Assembly (NCBI GenBank): GCA_905209765.1
Contig: CAJLUE010000039.1
Location: forward strand, 1-16,012
Direction: 5' to 3'
DNA from: an uncultured Collinsella sp.
GTDB taxonomy: Bacteria > Actinomycetota > Coriobacteriia > Coriobacteriales > Coriobacteriaceae
Length of the DNA stretch: 16,012 nucleotides
The notes under the pieces were generated by a model. The model searched no databases. It was given only the letters and a program-made list of their open reading frames with translations, and was not told where the DNA came from. A program made the position numbers and the translations under genes. Position 1 is the stretch's first letter; each line of letters starts with the position of its first letter. Of this stretch, positions 13,882 through 16,012 are shown one piece after another.

Positions 13882-15152
13882 AGGAGGTCGCGATCTGCGA
13901 CGTGTACCCCTACGAGCGCGCCGACGGCGAGCCGATGAACCCGCGCGACTTCACCACCAGGGAGAGCGCCGAGCACATCGCGGCCCTGGCCGCGCAGTTC
14001 AAGGCCAACCGCCTCAACCCCGGCCAGCCCGTCATGAAGCCCATCCTGTACAAGGAGGGCGGCATCTACTGGATCGTCGACGGCGAGTGCCGCGTGCGCG
14101 CCATGAGGGCCATCGGCACCGAGCGTTTCCTCGCCGAGGTCTACGACGACCTGGACGACGCCGAGCTGGCGCGCGTGGAGGCCGCCAAGGCCATGGTGGA
14201 GACCAACGCCAAGCTGGGGCTGACCGCCGAGGAGAAGTCGCGCGGCGTGCAGACCATGCTGGCGCTCGACATTCCCGACGAGGAGGTGGCCGTGGCCGCC
14301 CGCACCGACGCGGGCACCGTGGCCAAGGCGCGCCGCGCCGCCCGCAGGGTGCAGGACGCCGCCTACGACATGACGCTCGACCGCCTGGTCGCCATCGCCG
14401 AGTTCGAGGGCGACGACGAGGCTGTGGCCGAGCTGCGCGACTGCAAGCAGTCCGAATGGCAGCGCGTGTACGCGAGCCTGAAGGCCGAGGCCGAGCAGAG
14501 GCGCAACCGCGCCGAAGTGGTGGCGGTGCTTGCCGACGCGGGCGTCGAGTTCGTCGACGAATGCCCCGAGGGCTTCGCCGCATGCCGCACGTTTTCCGAC
14601 TACCGCCCCGACCTGGCGGCGCTGGACGCCTACGTGGCCGACAACGCGGGCGCGGGGCTTCTGGCCGAGGAGACGTCGTTCGGCGTGACCCTGCTGGCGC
14701 CGGTGGCCGAGGGGGCCGACGAGGCCGCACAGGCCGCAGCCCAGCGCAAGGCCGACTTCCAGGCCGCCTACGAGGACGGCGCGAAGGCCCGCCGCGAGTG
14801 GCTTGCCGCCCACGCGGGCGACCTCAAGTCGATGCGCCGCACGGCTCTGGCGCTGACAGCGTTCGCCATGGAGTCCGAGGCCGTGGAATCGTTCGAGGAG
14901 CTGCTGGGCCGACCCATCGACCGCACGCCCACCGAGCTGGCCATGGCCATGGGCTGGCGGGCAGCGTGGAACATGAGCGGCTGGACGGCCTGGAGCCTCA
15001 TGGAAGGCGGCAGCTCCGTGTACTTCAACCGAGCGACGGTCGAGAACGTGACCATCATCTACGAGGCCATGAAGGCCGACGGCTACGAGCCGAACGCGGC
15101 CGAGACGGAAACCTACGAGGCGTGCATGGCGCGCCTGGGAAGCGAGGAGTAA
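13869..15152 (+). CDS. ParB/Spo0J-like phage protein with ParB N-terminal domain
   Basis: This is a 427-residue protein. The ParB/sulfiredoxin-type domain spans about residues 10-100: TRESAEHIAALAAQF, then KPILYKEGGIYWIVDGECRV. DGECRVRAMRA (71-81) corresponds to the GERRxRA box that binds nucleotide in ParB proteins. Residues 115-160 look like the KorB/ParB HTH (GLTAEEKSRGVQTMLALDI, then VAVAARTDAGTVAKARRA). The rest is long, helical and acidic. GAGGGGG precedes the ATG at 13869. No ParA-like ATPase is next to it, so a classical partition pair is not shown. Phage ParB-domain proteins also serve as nucleases or regulators. It ends one base before the DUF1351 gene. Confidence 0.85.
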   Translation: MQSLEEVAICDVYPYERADGEPMNPRDFTTRESAEHIAALAAQFKANRLNPGQPVMKPILYKEGGIYWIVDGECRVRAMRAIGTERFLAEVYDDLDDAELARVEAAKAMVETNAKLGLTAEEKSRGVQTMLALDIPDEEVAVAARTDAGTVAKARRAARRVQDAAYDMTLDRLVAIAEFEGDDEAVAELRDCKQSEWQRVYASLKAEAEQRRNRAEVVAVLADAGVEFVDECPEGFAACRTFSDYRPDLAALDAYVADNAGAGLLAEETSFGVTLLAPVAEGADEAAQAAAQRKADFQAAYEDGAKARREWLAAHAGDLKSMRRTALALTAFAMESEAVESFEELLGRPIDRTPTELAMAMGWRAAWNMSGWTAWSLMEGGSSVYFNRATVENVTIIYEAMKADGYEPNAAETETYEACMARLGSEE

Positions 15153-16012
15153 ATGAGCGAAGCAGTTGAGGCCGAGATCATCGAGCCCGAGGAGGCTTCA
15201 GAGCTGACCGTGGCGTACTCCCCCGCCGTGATCGAGGCCAACTTCGACGCCCTGGAGGCGCACGTGCGCAGGCTGGTGGCCGACTACGAGGGCGCGACCT
15301 ACGACATGGGCAAGGACGAGAACGTGAAGGCCGCCAAGCGCGACCGCGCCTACCTCAACGGCATCGCCAAGGAGATAGACGAGCGCCGCAAGGCCGTGAG
15401 CCGCGAGTACACGAAGCCCCTGGCCGCGTTCGAGGACAGGTGCAAGGCCGTGGCGGGCATCGCGAAGCAGGCAGCCGACGGCATCAAGGCGCAGCTGGAC
15501 GAGGCCGAGGAGGAGCGCCAGCTGCGCGCGTACGCCAAGCTGCGGGAGCACTACGAGGAGTTCGCCGGGCTGCTGGCCCCCGTCGTGCCCTATGAGCGTT
15601 TCCACGAGAAGCAGTGGACCAACAAGACCTTCGGCGAGGTGAAGGCATTCAAGGCCCTGGAGGCCAAGGTAGAGCGCCTGGCCCAGGACTGGGAAACCCT
15701 CAAGGCGCAGTTCCAGGGCGAGCCGTTCTACGACGAGGCCGAGCGCGAGCTGTTCGCCACCCTGGACCTGGGCGCGGCCATAACGGCGGCGCACAAGGCC
15801 GAGGAGGAGCGCCGGCGTATCGCCGAGCTGAAGGCGGCCATGGAGCCGGAACCCGTGGAAGAGCCCGAACCCGAAGCGGTGCCCGAGCCCGCGGAATGCC
15901 AGCCCACAGAGTTCCCGCAGCCGCTTGAGCAGATGCCCGAGCCGCAGCCCGCGCCCATGCCCGCCCCGGTGCCGCCAGCGCCGCCCGCACCGGCACCCGT
16001 GGCCATGGCGGG
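15153..16012 (+). CDS. DUF1351 family phage protein, 3' end outside the window
   Basis: The frame begins MSEAVEAEIIEPEEASELTV directly after the ParB-like stop and stays open to the right edge (286 codons). The DUF1351 signature is clear: ENVKAAKRDRAYLNGIAKEI, then DERRKAVSREYTKPLAAFED, at about residues 50-95. A long coiled coil (about 95-130) and a helical section with YDEAERELFATLDLGAA follow. From about residue 228 it becomes a Pro/Glu linker (PEPVEEPEPEAVPEPAE). Members of this family typically sit in phage early modules next to recombination proteins (RecT/Erf type) and SSB, so such genes probably lie just outside the window. The biochemical role of the family is unknown. A C-terminal domain after the linker may be missing from view. 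Confidence 0.85.
   Translation, partial: MSEAVEAEIIEPEEASELTVAYSPAVIEANFDALEAHVRRLVADYEGATYDMGKDENVKAAKRDRAYLNGIAKEIDERRKAVSREYTKPLAAFEDRCKAVAGIAKQAADGIKAQLDEAEEERQLRAYAKLREHYEEFAGLLAPVVPYERFHEKQWTNKTFGEVKAFKALEAKVERLAQDWETLKAQFQGEPFYDEAERELFATLDLGAAITAAHKAEEERRRIAELKAAMEPEPVEEPEPEAVPEPAECQPTEFPQPLEQMPEPQPAPMPAPVPPAPPAPAPVAMA

Noticed and set aside
14087..15169. 360-codon plus-strand frame inside the ParB-like gene
   Set aside because: It is rich in Arg, Gly and Ala without domain character; the overlapping frame encodes a ParB domain.

Overview
The window looks like the chromosome of a high-GC actinobacterium, most likely of the Coriobacteriia (Collinsella-like). That assignment rests on the rplM-rpsI-glmM gene order, the GC-rich codon use, the large MalT/SARP-type regulator and the general look of the proteins. 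No rRNA gene or other decisive marker is present, so it is an inference. The window divides into a chromosomal left half and the start of an integrated prophage or phage-like element on the right.

Chromosomal part (1 to about 8,600). Every gene here is on the minus strand. A very large regulator with a MalT-like ATPase and a SARP-type DNA-binding domain runs off the left edge (1-2956). It is followed by nagB (3401-4129), a stand-alone EIIA-Glc-type PTS component (4400-4897), glmM (4969-6306), rpsI (6429-6824), rplM (6827-7270) and a patatin-like phospholipase (7428-8306). EIIA, NagB and GlmM meet at amino-sugar metabolism. PTS uptake leads towards glucosamine-6-phosphate, which NagB sends to glycolysis and GlmM sends to peptidoglycan precursors. 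rplM has a good sigma-70 promoter and a short leader. An intrinsic terminator separates rpsI from glmM.

Junction (8307-8866). This stretch has no convincing gene but is rich in structure. It holds an array of about 61-bp units that each fold into a two-part hairpin (three complete, one half), a perfect 47-bp direct repeat present twice (8609-8655 and 8820-8866), and several stem-loops. The second 47-bp copy forms the 3' end of the integrase open reading frame and is a candidate attachment-site relic.

Phage part (about 8,816 to the right edge). A large serine recombinase and an S24-type repressor are on the minus strand. A divergent switch region with overlapping promoters and operator-like repeats separates them from a rightward early operon. 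That operon runs: Cro-like HTH protein, three small unknown proteins, a small membrane protein, another unknown protein, a RusA-like resolvase, an HTH/zinc-finger protein, an unknown protein, a ParB-like protein and a DUF1351 protein cut by the right edge. Most of these genes overlap by a few bases or sit within a few bases of each other, as expected for a polycistronic lytic/replication module. Two features stand out. The repressor has Cys and Met where the Ser/Lys autoprotease dyad is expected. The recombinase lacks the family's usual Asp near the catalytic Arg pair, has Asp in place of the first zinc-ribbon Cys pair, and reads through an apparent terminator before its stop codon.
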